From assembly GCF_001650635.1 (NCBI RefSeq), contig NZ_LWQU01000125.1, positions 1 to 52,426 of the forward strand: a stretch of DNA of 52,426 nt, given 5' to 3'. A program made the position numbers and the translations under genes. The notes under the pieces were generated by a model, which ran no database searches, had not been told where the DNA came from, and was given only the letters and a program-made list of their open reading frames with translations. How positions within the stretch are numbered: the stretch's first letter is position 1; every line of letters begins with the position of its first letter. Shown piece by piece: positions 1 to 7,188 of this stretch. This DNA comes from Magnetospirillum moscoviense. Its GTDB lineage: Bacteria; Pseudomonadota; Alphaproteobacteria; Rhodospirillales; Magnetospirillaceae.

Positions 1-81
1 TCTATGGTCTGTTTCAACAACGACCACTTTGGCGCATTGCGACGCCGGTGAGCAGGGGCCGTCCACCCCATCATTGCGGGC

Positions 82-119
82 GCGGCCAAGCAAACCGGAG
101 GTTTGCGCCCGGCGAGGGC
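82..119 (+). repeat. Dispersed structured repeat, copy 1
   Basis: Core GCGGCCAAG is followed by a perfect hairpin: GCAAACC (90-96), loop GGA, GGTTTGC (100-106). It ends with CGCCCGGCGAGGGC. Three further copies in the same orientation lie near 2227, 12134 and 40311. The GGA loop is constant while the stem differs with compensating changes. All copies are between genes. It resembles REP-type palindromic repeats in size and placement, but I cannot assign it to a named family. Confidence 0.7.
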
Positions 120-132
120 AGACATAGAGAAT

Positions 133-163
133 ACCCGATCTGAATGGATCATTCGGATCGGGT
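133..163 (+). promoter_or_regulatory. Long hairpin upstream of the small ORF at 184
   Basis: ACCCGATC (133-140) pairs with GATCGGGT (156-163), and GAAT (142-145) with ATTC (151-154), leaving a T/G opposition and a five-base loop. It lies 20 bases before the ATG at 184, so it would form in the 5' leader of that gene or end transcription from upstream. There is no T-run after it, so an intrinsic terminator is unlikely. It is one of four hairpins that sit next to a dispersed repeat copy. Confidence 0.5.
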
Positions 164-183
164 GTGACCGAAGGGGGTAAGGC

Positions 184-447
184 ATGGAACGGGACTGGCG
201 TTATTTCACCACCTATAGCGGCGTCAAGTTGCCGCTGAAGCTGGTCGGGCCGCTGGCGGCGGACGAGTTGTCCCACCGCAACACCTTCGTCCGCGCCGCG
301 CTGGACCAGGCCGAGCGTGTCGTGCTGATCGAGAAGATGGTCTATGGCGGCGTCGAACTGGCGCACACTTATCAATACGATGATGACGGCAAGCTGGTGC
401 GGGCCGAGATCACCATGGATGACGACGTCACGGTCTTGATGTTCTGA
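184..447 (+). CDS. Small conserved-looking hypothetical protein (87 aa)
   Basis: Soluble 87-residue protein starting MERDWRYFTTYSGVKLPLKL and rich in acidic residues toward the C-terminus (YDDDGKLVRAEITMDDD). There is no signal peptide or membrane segment. The start has a good Shine-Dalgarno (AAGGGGG, 8 bases upstream of ATG). It resembles the short uncharacterised proteins grouped as DUF6156, but that is from memory and unsure. It converges on the UspA gene with only 11 bases between stops. Function unknown. Confidence 0.75.
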   Translation: MERDWRYFTTYSGVKLPLKLVGPLAADELSHRNTFVRAALDQAERVVLIEKMVYGGVELAHTYQYDDDGKLVRAEITMDDDVTVLMF

Positions 448-458
448 GCCCTGCCGTC

Positions 459-1268
459 TCAGTGCGAGAACATCACCGGCAGTTGGGCGTGGCGCAGCAG
501 GTGACGGGTGGCCGAGCCGCGCCCCAGCGGCAGCACATAGCCGCCATGGGCGCCGACCACCAGAAGGTCGGCATTGTGGTCATAGGCCCTGGACAGCAGG
601 GCGTCCATCACGCCAAGGCCTTCGATTTCCAACTGCTCGCCTTCGGCCTGGATGCCGTGCGCCGACAGGTGCTCGACCACGTTGACCGGGGGCAGGTAGT
701 CGGGCGCGTGGGTGCGCGGGCCGACCGCTAACACCTTGACCATGTCGGCGCTTTCCAGGAACGGCAGCGAATCGGCAACGGCGCGCGCCGCCTCGCGGCC
801 GGCCCGCCAGCCCAGGGCGACACGGGCGCCGACCGTCGTGCCGGTATAATCCTTGGGGATCATCAAAACCGGGCGGCCCGATTTCAGGATCAAAGCCTCG
901 GCGAAACTGTCGTGGACGTGCACCCCCTTGGCGGCATCCTGGCCGATGATGACCAGGTCGGCGTAATAGCCGCAGAACAGCACCTCGCTGATCAGGTCCG
1001 ACACCCCGCCATGAGGAATCAGCCACCAGCGCGAAACCAGGCCGGCCTGCCGGCAGGCGGCCTCGACCGCGGCCTGCGCCGACGCGGCGGCGGCCTTGAA
1101 CTGGTCACTCGGTTGGCGGGCCACCAGGCTGGGGCCGGAATTCTCGGTGCGGGCGAACAGGCCGGTCAGGCGCGCGCCGAAGCGAACAGCGATCGCCACG
1201 GCGGCGGCGATGGTCGCCTTGTCGCCCTCGCCGCCATCGACGTGAACCAGGATATCCTTGACGCTCAT
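459..1268 (-). CDS. Tandem-domain universal stress protein (UspA family)
   Basis: 269-residue cytoplasmic protein with two Usp domains, about residues 1-148 and 150-269. The first begins MSVKDILVHVDGG, the classic beta-1 strand of Usp proteins. The second ends with VVGAHGGYVLPLGRGSA, close to the GxxG-x8/9-G(S/T) ATP-binding signature, so the C-terminal domain may bind nucleotide; the first domain lacks a clear copy. The frame is open 23 codons further upstream, but GGAGGGGG lies just before the ATG at 1268, which decides the start. Usp proteins generally act in stress resistance; the specific role here is unknown. Confidence 0.9.
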   Translation of the reverse strand: MSVKDILVHVDGGEGDKATIAAAVAIAVRFGARLTGLFARTENSGPSLVARQPSDQFKAAAASAQAAVEAACRQAGLVSRWWLIPHGGVSDLISEVLFCGYYADLVIIGQDAAKGVHVHDSFAEALILKSGRPVLMIPKDYTGTTVGARVALGWRAGREAARAVADSLPFLESADMVKVLAVGPRTHAPDYLPPVNVVEHLSAHGIQAEGEQLEIEGLGVMDALLSRAYDHNADLLVVGAHGGYVLPLGRGSATRHLLRHAQLPVMFSH

Positions 1269-1357
1269 GTCCCCCTCCGCACGATGGTTTCCCGTCGTCT
1301 CGCAGGGATTTGAAGCCGGTGCCGAGGCTCCCGTCAAGTGAAATCGGTATTGGCTTA

Positions 1358-1377
1358 CCGGAATGCCTTTATTCCGG
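1358..1377 (-). terminator. Hairpin overlapping the stop codon of the decarboxylase-family gene
   Basis: CCGGAAT (1358-1364) and ATTCCGG (1371-1377) form a 7-bp stem with a six-base loop. On the minus strand the TAA stop (1369-1371) overlaps stem and loop. No strong T-run follows, so it may be an mRNA 3'-end stabiliser rather than an intrinsic terminator. Confidence 0.45.
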
Positions 1378-2151
1378 CATGTCGGCCTTCACCGCTCCGG
1401 TAATGGAGAAGGCGACATTGGCCAGGCTGGCGACGGCCGGGCCTTGCGGGGCCAGATCGGCCAACTCGTCGCGGGGCGAGGCCAGGAAAGTCAGCTCGGC
1501 GGTGCCGCCATGGAAGGTGCCGGCGGTGAAGTTCTCGACCAAGGCCCGGGCCAATTGCGGCTTTCCGGGATCGGGCTGGCCGACGATGGTCGGGCTGGCG
1601 ATCAGGCCGAAGGTGGGGGTGGCCAAGAAGCCCAGGCGGGCGCCCTCGCTGCCGTCCAGGGTAATCCGTGCCTCCATCAGGCGGCGATCCTTGACCGCCA
1701 GGGTGGCGCCCAGGCGGGTGCCGGCGCGGCGCGGTGCCGCAGCGATATGATCCAGGTCGTAGGGCCGGGTCATCCACACGCTGCCCAGCTTCTTGGGCCA
1801 GCCCTGCAGCCAGCCGCGCGCCATCGAGATGTCCTGGTCGACATAGATGAACGGGCAATAAAGGGCCGGCTGTCCGTCGCGCATCGCTTCCAGCAGGATG
1901 AAGAACTCGCGGTACTGGGCATAGGCCGGGTCCAGCAATTCCCAGCCATCGGTGGTCGATTGCCATTCGCAGCAATGGGCGACGGCGCGCCCGGTCGCGG
2001 TGCCGAAGCCGGTGGGCAGGAAGTTCTCGGCGGCGGCCTTATCGACGGCGAAGGCCAGGGACAGGATCTGCCCGGCATAATGCCACGGCGGCGGCGGCAC
2101 CAACGACGAGCGGCCGGTCGGCGAATAAGGCGGGGTGAATCCTTGCGGCAC
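1369..2151 (-). CDS. Acetoacetate decarboxylase family protein
   Basis: 260-residue protein matching the acetoacetate decarboxylase superfamily in length. The segment GWPKKLGS (residues 118-125) corresponds to the family's catalytic Lys-Lys region, where one lysine forms the Schiff base with a beta-keto acid substrate. Other typical stretches are YREFFILLEA and YVDQDISMARGW. An open frame extends to 2397, but AAAGGAG seven bases upstream of the GTG at 2151 marks that as the start; the extension runs through a repeat element and has no family character. Several family members act on other substrates, so the reaction is not certain. It is downstream of an M48 protease gene, separated by a repeat and hairpin. 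Confidence 0.85.
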   Translation of the reverse strand: MPQGFTPPYSPTGRSSLVPPPPWHYAGQILSLAFAVDKAAAENFLPTGFGTATGRAVAHCCEWQSTTDGWELLDPAYAQYREFFILLEAMRDGQPALYCPFIYVDQDISMARGWLQGWPKKLGSVWMTRPYDLDHIAAAPRRAGTRLGATLAVKDRRLMEARITLDGSEGARLGFLATPTFGLIASPTIVGQPDPGKPQLARALVENFTAGTFHGGTAELTFLASPRDELADLAPQGPAVASLANVAFSITGAVKADMPE

Positions 2152-2181
2152 GGGGCGGCTCCTTTCGTTGATGGGAGCCCG

Positions 2182-2204
2182 ATGATTTCGCGCTGAAATC
2201 ATCA
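2182..2204. repeat. Perfect hairpin adjoining dispersed repeat copy 2
   Basis: GATGATTTC and GAAATCATC form a perfect 9-bp stem around loop GCGCT. It lies directly before repeat copy 2, in the gap between the M48 gene and the decarboxylase-family gene. In minus-strand mRNA it would lie about 30 bases upstream of the GTG at 2151. Confidence 0.5.
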
Positions 2205-2226
2205 GGTGACAGCGGCCGTTGAGGCC

Positions 2227-2263
2227 GCGGCCAAGCCAGCGGAGCTGGCGCCCGGCGAGGGGC
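2227..2263 (+). repeat. Dispersed structured repeat, copy 2
   Basis: GCGGCCAAG is followed by hairpin GCCAGC-GGA-GCTGGC (about 2235-2249) and then CGCCCGGCGAGG. A second hairpin, GCGGCC/GGCCGC, precedes it at about 2213-2228. The stem differs entirely from copy 1 but keeps pairing and the GGA loop. It lies between the stop of the M48 protease gene and the start of the decarboxylase-family gene. Confidence 0.7.
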
Positions 2264-2272
2264 GATGAAAAA

Positions 2273-3742
2273 TCACACGACAAGTTTGACCCGGCGACCC
2301 GGTTCGATGCGGTCATCCTCGTCCAGGCGGTTGAGCAGGCGGAAGGTCTCTTCCTTCCACTGGGCCAGGGCCATGCGGGCCGACAGCGAGGCGACACTGT
2401 CGCCGGCCTTGACCCGGACCACCTTGATGCGCCAGGGCTGGACCTCGCGGCGTTCCTCGGTCGACAGCGGCCGCAGGCTGTAGGTGGCGCGGCGCAGCTC
2501 CTCGCCCAGGGCGGTGGTCTGGCGGGGCGGGGTCAGGAAGGTGAAGCGGTAGATGCTGTCGGAATCGAAGCGGACGGCGACCACCCGGACATCGACATTG
2601 CCTTGGCGGGTCCGCCCGGTGGTGGTGGCGGTGGCCCCGGCCATGCCGTTGACCTGGATGCGCTCGGCCCCGGCCAGCCGCGCCTTGGGCAGCCAGCTAT
2701 GGGTCAGATAGCCCAGCATGTCGAAATCGCCGGCCGGCGCCTTGGCGCCGTCGAACAAGATGGCGGCGCCGTTGGGGTGCTGGGCCTGCACCGCGCGCTC
2801 GCCATTGGTGATGCGAAAGCCGGCCGGAACCTCGAAGCGGAAACCCTCGCCGGGATGGACGAACACCCGGTCGCGCACGAAGCCCTGCGATGGATCGTCG
2901 CCGAAGACCATGCCATCGACACGGTCGAGCAAGGTGTCGGCCCCCAGCGTGCCGGATGGCGGCGCCTTCAGGGCGGCGTCGATGGCGGCCTGGACCCGGT
3001 CGGTGGTGCGCGGATGGGTCGACATGAAATGGGACTGATCGACCTGGTCGGGGTCGCGGCCGGCCATCCGGGCTTCCAGGCGGGCATGGCTGCGCAGCGA
3101 TCCCAGCATGCTGACCATGGCGTTCGCGTTCCAGCCGCTCCGGCTCATGTAGCGCACACCTAAGGAATCGGCCTCGAATTCGTTCTCGCGGGAATAGGCC
3201 TGCAGCCAGGCGCCGGCCCCCATCTGTGCCAGGTCGGCCACCCCGGGCATGCCGACCACCGCGCCCAGGATGGTGGCCGCCACGTTGGACGCCACGGCCC
3301 GGCTGTAACGCTGGGCGGAATGCCGGGCCAGGATATGGCCCAGTTCGTGGCCGATGACGCCGGCCAGCTCGGCCTCGTTGGCGGCCAGCGCCAGCAGGCC
3401 GCGGGTGACATAGACATAGCCGCCCGGCACCGCCATGGCGTTGACGATGTCGGAATTGAGGACGGTGAAGCGGAAATCGGCGGCCGGGGTCTCGGTGACC
3501 TGGCCCAGGCGCTGGCCCAGCCCGGCGACATAGGCCTGCAGGGCCGGATTGTCGTAGGCGCCGCCGAAATGCTGGACGATCTGCGGATGGGTCTTGCGGC
3601 CGATGTCGGCCTCTTCGTCGGCGCTCATGAAATTGAAATGCGATTCGCCGGTGCCAGGCGACAGCTGGCAGCCGGCCAGGGCCGGGGCCAGCAGCACCTG
3701 CGATAATCCCAGCATGGCATGACGGCGCGACAAACTTCTCAT
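2273..3742 (-). CDS. M48-family metalloprotease lipoprotein with C-terminal LysM
   Basis: 489 residues. The N-terminus (MRSLSRRHAML...ALAGC) is a twin-arginine-containing lipoprotein signal with lipobox LAGC, Cys25. The zinc site is HELGH (132-136) with EFEAD (188-192) providing the third ligand, as in BepA/LoiP-type M48 proteases. The C-terminal 50 residues (VRVKAGDSVASLSARM...RIEPGRRVKLVV) form a LysM-like peptidoglycan-binding module. A role in outer-membrane or envelope protein quality control is inferred. The frame is open 44 codons further upstream, but the signal peptide fixes the ATG at 3742. Divergent from the unknown gene at 3880. Confidence 0.9.
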   Translation of the reverse strand: MRSLSRRHAMLGLSQVLLAPALAGCQLSPGTGESHFNFMSADEEADIGRKTHPQIVQHFGGAYDNPALQAYVAGLGQRLGQVTETPAADFRFTVLNSDIVNAMAVPGGYVYVTRGLLALAANEAELAGVIGHELGHILARHSAQRYSRAVASNVAATILGAVVGMPGVADLAQMGAGAWLQAYSRENEFEADSLGVRYMSRSGWNANAMVSMLGSLRSHARLEARMAGRDPDQVDQSHFMSTHPRTTDRVQAAIDAALKAPPSGTLGADTLLDRVDGMVFGDDPSQGFVRDRVFVHPGEGFRFEVPAGFRITNGERAVQAQHPNGAAILFDGAKAPAGDFDMLGYLTHSWLPKARLAGAERIQVNGMAGATATTTGRTRQGNVDVRVVAVRFDSDSIYRFTFLTPPRQTTALGEELRRATYSLRPLSTEERREVQPWRIKVVRVKAGDSVASLSARMALAQWKEETFRLLNRLDEDDRIEPGRRVKLVV

Positions 3743-3879
3743 GACCGGTCCCGAGCTACTAGAGAGACCTAGCCAGCATAAGCAAGGGTGATGGCGAAAC
3801 AAAGGCGGATCGGTGGGGTTACCGGTAGCCAGCCTTTCCGGAATGCCGTAAGAAAAGCTCAGACCACGGAGCAAGCGCG

Positions 3880-4809
3880 GTGATCGAGGATTTTCTGGGC
3901 GGGTTGTTGCGGGAATGCAAGGAATTGGGGCAGGCCTGGCGGCGGCGCCATCCCCCGGGCCTTGACCGCGTCCTCGCCCGCTTGTCCGGCTGGTCGCTGC
4001 TGGCCCGCAGCCTGCCGCCCCGGCTGGACGGCCCCAATGGTCCCGATCTCGACCTGGACCAGGCGACCTGGCGCCGATTGTGGAGCATGGCGCGCGGCCT
4101 GAAGGTCCTGGCGGAAATCCCGGTGATCCCGGCGCCGGAACTGGTGCCGGAACTGATCGAGCGCCTGCACGGGGTGATGATCAGCCGTTTCGATCCGGCC
4201 GATGCCTTCCTGGACCATCATTCCCGCATCGTGGTGACCGAATGGGCGCAGCGCCACGCGGCGGCCGAGGCCATCGACGCGGCCCATGCCGGTGCCGCCG
4301 CCCTGGAATTCATCGCGCTGTCGCCCTTGAGCTGGGGCAATGCCGAAATGGCGGTGATGCTGGCCGCGCTGATGGCGGCCGGCCGCGAAGGGCCGCTGGT
4401 GCTGCCGCTGACCCCGGCCGAGATGGGCGAGGATGGATATGCCCGTGCCCTGGCGGCCGGGCTGGATGGCGACCAGGGCGCCTGGATCGCCTATTGGCTG
4501 GCGCAGACGCGTATCGTCTTGAAGCGCCTGCCCGACCTGGCCGACGGCGCCGAACGGCTGCGGACCCGCTGGATCAAGCTGCTGTCCAAGGCCCCGTTCG
4601 GCGAACGCGGCGCCGAATTGCTGGCCGACACCATCATCGCCCTGCCGGTGATCACGCCGACCTTCCTGGAAGACAGCCGGATCGCCACCGACCTGCTGCG
4701 CGACGGCATGGTGCTGCTGTTCGCCGCCGACGACGCCGTCGAGGTCGGGCTGCCCGGTTCGCTGACGGCGACCATCATGCCGCCGGCATTGCGCCTGCTG
4801 GCCAGGTAG
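3880..4809 (+). CDS. Hypothetical protein, 309 aa, function not recognised
   Basis: Begins with GTG; GGAG lies eight bases upstream. The protein is largely alpha-helical by eye, rich in Ala and Leu, with no signal peptide, transmembrane segment or nucleotide-binding motif. Notable stretches are HHSRIVVTEWAQRH (positions ~113-126) and ALEFIALSPLSWGNAEMAVM. Codon use matches the neighbours, so it looks like a long-resident coding gene. It is divergent from the M48 protease (137-bp gap) and converges on the solute-binding protein with 15 bases between stops. I do not recognise the family. Confidence 0.75.
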   Translation: MIEDFLGGLLRECKELGQAWRRRHPPGLDRVLARLSGWSLLARSLPPRLDGPNGPDLDLDQATWRRLWSMARGLKVLAEIPVIPAPELVPELIERLHGVMISRFDPADAFLDHHSRIVVTEWAQRHAAAEAIDAAHAGAAALEFIALSPLSWGNAEMAVMLAALMAAGREGPLVLPLTPAEMGEDGYARALAAGLDGDQGAWIAYWLAQTRIVLKRLPDLADGAERLRTRWIKLLSKAPFGERGAELLADTIIALPVITPTFLEDSRIATDLLRDGMVLLFAADDAVEVGLPGSLTATIMPPALRLLAR

Positions 4810-4818
4810 CAGGGCGGG

Positions 4819-4838
4819 GCGGGATCAGTGGATCCCGC
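4819..4838 (-). terminator. Palindromic hairpin over the stop codon of the solute-binding protein gene
   Basis: GCGGGATC (4819-4826), loop AGTG, GATCCCGC (4831-4838): a perfect 8-bp stem. The TGA stop of the minus-strand gene (4825-4827) spans the stem-loop junction. It also lies just past the stop (4809) of the converging plus-strand gene, so it could serve both. There is no T-run. Confidence 0.5.
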
Positions 4839-5580
4839 GTTCGGCCCCCATGGAGTCCTTGATGAACTTGATCCGGGCCTGATTGGCCGCCATCCAGGCA
4901 TCGAACTCGGCGATCACGTCGGCGCGCCGGGTCGAGGACAATTGATAGAAATCGCGGGAATGCGGCAGGTCGGAATCGAACACCACCGCGCCCGGCATCG
5001 CCAGTGACGTCGCCAGCACGTAATTGGCCACCGCCACGCTGGCATAGGCGCCATCGATATGGCCGACCGCCGCCTGTTTCAGCAGCAGTTCCATCCGCGG
5101 GTTTTCCTTCAACTGGGTCTTGCCGTTCTTGATGCGGTCAAGCCAGGCGAACGGGGTGAACCCGGCGACCGTGCCCAGCACCCGCACGGAATCGGCGCCT
5201 GAGCCCTTGTTGGCCGGGCGGACCATGACGCCATCGACATAGGCGATCACCGGCTGGCTGTAATGGACCTTGGTGCCCTGCTTGATGTCGCCGGACCATT
5301 GGGCATTGTCGGGGAACTTGACGTCGATGGTGCCGTTGATCAGTTCGGCAAACAGCCGTTTGATCGGCAGCGGGCGATAGATCATGCGGTAGCCGCGATC
5401 CTTGCCGAACGCGTCCAGAATCTCGCGTGCCGCCCCGACATAATCGCCGTCGCGCAAGGCATAGATCGGGTAATATTCCAGCTCCTCGACGCCGACCACC
5501 AGTTCCTTGCCTGCGGCGACGGCCGGCCATGGCGCGGCCAGCACCATCAGGACCAACAATAAGGCGCACAGCCGACGCAT
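4825..5580 (-). CDS. Periplasmic solute-binding protein (SBP_bac_3-like)
   Basis: 251 residues with a Sec signal peptide (MRRLCALLLVLMVLAAPWPAVAAG). The mature part starts KELVVGVEELEYYPIYAL, typical of family-3 (polar amino acid) binding proteins, and has the expected GAAREILDAFGKDRGY element. No ABC permease or ATPase gene is adjacent, so it may be an orphan receptor or feed a distant transporter; ligand unknown. The start ATG has AAGGGG eight bases upstream. That Shine-Dalgarno is part of the closing stem of a predicted three-way junction (5589-5661), suggesting translation control. It lies downstream of the glycine cleavage operon on the same strand, 91 bases after gcvPB. Confidence 0.85.
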   Translation of the reverse strand: MRRLCALLLVLMVLAAPWPAVAAGKELVVGVEELEYYPIYALRDGDYVGAAREILDAFGKDRGYRMIYRPLPIKRLFAELINGTIDVKFPDNAQWSGDIKQGTKVHYSQPVIAYVDGVMVRPANKGSGADSVRVLGTVAGFTPFAWLDRIKNGKTQLKENPRMELLLKQAAVGHIDGAYASVAVANYVLATSLAMPGAVVFDSDLPHSRDFYQLSSTRRADVIAEFDAWMAANQARIKFIKDSMGAERGIH

Positions 5581-5588
5581 TCACGGAT

Positions 5589-5661
5589 CCCCTTGCGGCC
5601 GGGAGACCATCGTCCCGAGCATCTGCACAGGATGCATCGGGGGGTCCTCAACCGCAAGGGG
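5589..5661 (-). promoter_or_regulatory. Candidate three-way-junction leader RNA sequestering the SBP ribosome-binding site
   Basis: On the minus strand CCCCTTGCGG (5661-5652) pairs perfectly with CCGCAAGGGG (5598-5589), enclosing hairpin GCATC/GATGC (5619-5635) and hairpin CGGGA/TCCCG (5600-5617). The 3' arm contains AAGGGG, the Shine-Dalgarno of the gene starting at 5580. The fold matches no riboswitch class I can recall; TPP, cobalamin, glycine and guanidine consensus elements are absent. It could instead be a complex 3' structure ending the gcv operon. Structure is read from the sequence; function is inference. Confidence 0.45.
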
Positions 5662-5671
5662 GTATCTGTGC

Positions 5672-7186
5672 TTAACTCGCGCTGTTGGCGCCGGGCTTCC
5701 AGCGCAGCACCGGGGTCCGGGCGGCCAGGGTCTCGTCCAGGCGACGCCTGGGCGTCAGGCGCGGGGCCGCCTTGAAATCCTCGACCTGGCCGTCCTTGGC
5801 CTTGGCGGCCAGGCCCAGCACGACGCGGATGAAGCCGTCCAGGGTTTCCTTGGTCTCGCTTTCGGTGGGTTCCATCAACAGGGCGCCATGGACCACCAGC
5901 GGGAAATACATGGTCATCGGATGGAAGCCCTCGTCGATCAGCATCTTGGCGAAATCCAGGGTGCTGACCCCGGTATCCTTCAAGAAGCGATCGTCGAACA
6001 GGCATTCATGCATGCACGGGCCGTCGAACGACGCGGTCAGCACGTCCTTCAGCCGCGCCAGCAGGTAATTGGCGTTCAGCACCGCATCGGTGCTGGCCTG
6101 GCGCATGCCGTCGCCGCCCATGGACAGGATATAGGCCAGGGCGCGGATGAACACGCCGAACTGGCCGTGAAAGCCCTTGACCCGTCCAAACGGCCTGGCG
6201 CCTTCGACCTCTTCGGCGTGCTCGATCAGCTTCAGGCCGTTTTGGCCGTGCACCACGAAGGGCAGCGGCGCGTAGGGGGCCAGCTTGTCCGACAGCACCG
6301 TCGGGCCGGAACCGGGGCCGCCGCCGCCATGGGGGGTCGAGAAGGTCTTGTGCAGGTTGATATGCATGCAATCGATGCCGAGATCGGAAATCTTCACCCG
6401 GCCGACGATGGCGTTGTAATTGGCGCCGTCGCAATAGAAGAAGGCGCCGGCTTCGTGGGTGGCCTTGGCGATTTCCAGGATTTCGGTCTCGAACAGGCCG
6501 CAGGTATTGGGGTTGGTGACCATGATGCAGGCGACGTCGTCGCCCAGCTTGGCCTTGAAGGCCTCGACATCGACGCGGCCCAAGGCGTTGGCCGGAACCG
6601 GATCGACGGTGAAGCCGCACATGGCGGCCGAGGCCGGGTTGGTGCCGTGCGCCGATTCCGGCACCAGCACGCGGCGGCGGTGGCCCTGGCCGTGATCCTC
6701 GTGATAGGCGCGGATGGCCATCAGGCCGCACCATTCGCCGTGGGCACCGGCGGCCGGGCTCATGGCCACCGCCGGCATGCCGGTCAGGCCCTTCAGCCAG
6801 AAGGCCAGCAGGTCGATGACCTCAAGCGCGCCCTGGATTGTGGATTGCGGCTGAAAGGGATGCAAATCGGCCAGGCCGGGCAGGCGGGCGACCTTTTCCG
6901 ACAGGCGCGGATTGTGCTTCATGGTGCACGAACCCAGCGGATAGAAGCCGGAATCGATGCCGTAATTCTTCTGCGACAGCCGGGTGTAATGGCGCACCAT
7001 CTGCGGCTCTGACAGGTCGGGCAGGCCGATGGGGGCCTTGCGGGCCAGCCCGCCCAGACGGTCGAGATCAAGCGGCGGGGCCTCGGGCAGGTCGATGCCG
7101 TCGCGCCCGGGCGAGGATTGTTCGAAGATCAGCGGCTCTTCCAGCAAAAGTCCGCGATGGCCCGAAATGGTCTGGATGTCGGACAT
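5672..7186 (-). CDS. gcvPB: Glycine decarboxylase (P-protein) subunit 2
   Basis: 504 residues, the C-terminal half of a split P-protein. It decarboxylates glycine with pyridoxal phosphate and passes the aminomethyl group to lipoyl-GcvH. The PLP-binding lysine is K280 in HINLHKTFSTPHGGGG; other family blocks are PLGSCTMKHNP and ESAHGTNPASA. The ATG at 7186 follows the gcvPA stop after two bases, so the two are translationally coupled. It is the last gene of the riboswitch-controlled operon. Length is typical for type-2 split subunits. Confidence 0.96.
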   Translation of the reverse strand: MSDIQTISGHRGLLLEEPLIFEQSSPGRDGIDLPEAPPLDLDRLGGLARKAPIGLPDLSEPQMVRHYTRLSQKNYGIDSGFYPLGSCTMKHNPRLSEKVARLPGLADLHPFQPQSTIQGALEVIDLLAFWLKGLTGMPAVAMSPAAGAHGEWCGLMAIRAYHEDHGQGHRRRVLVPESAHGTNPASAAMCGFTVDPVPANALGRVDVEAFKAKLGDDVACIMVTNPNTCGLFETEILEIAKATHEAGAFFYCDGANYNAIVGRVKISDLGIDCMHINLHKTFSTPHGGGGPGSGPTVLSDKLAPYAPLPFVVHGQNGLKLIEHAEEVEGARPFGRVKGFHGQFGVFIRALAYILSMGGDGMRQASTDAVLNANYLLARLKDVLTASFDGPCMHECLFDDRFLKDTGVSTLDFAKMLIDEGFHPMTMYFPLVVHGALLMEPTESETKETLDGFIRVVLGLAAKAKDGQVEDFKAAPRLTPRRRLDETLAARTPVLRWKPGANSAS

Positions 7187-7188
7187 GG

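Larger units (their letters stand above)
1..183. other. Left-edge region without an assigned gene
   Basis: I can assign no gene here. The first ~50 bases could hold the 3' end of a plus-strand gene: frame 1 is open from the edge to a TGA at 49-51 and would end SMVCFNNDHFGALRRR, but it is too short to judge and frame 3 is open further. The rest holds one copy of the dispersed structured repeat (about 82-119) and a long hairpin (133-163), both listed separately. Confidence 0.4.
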
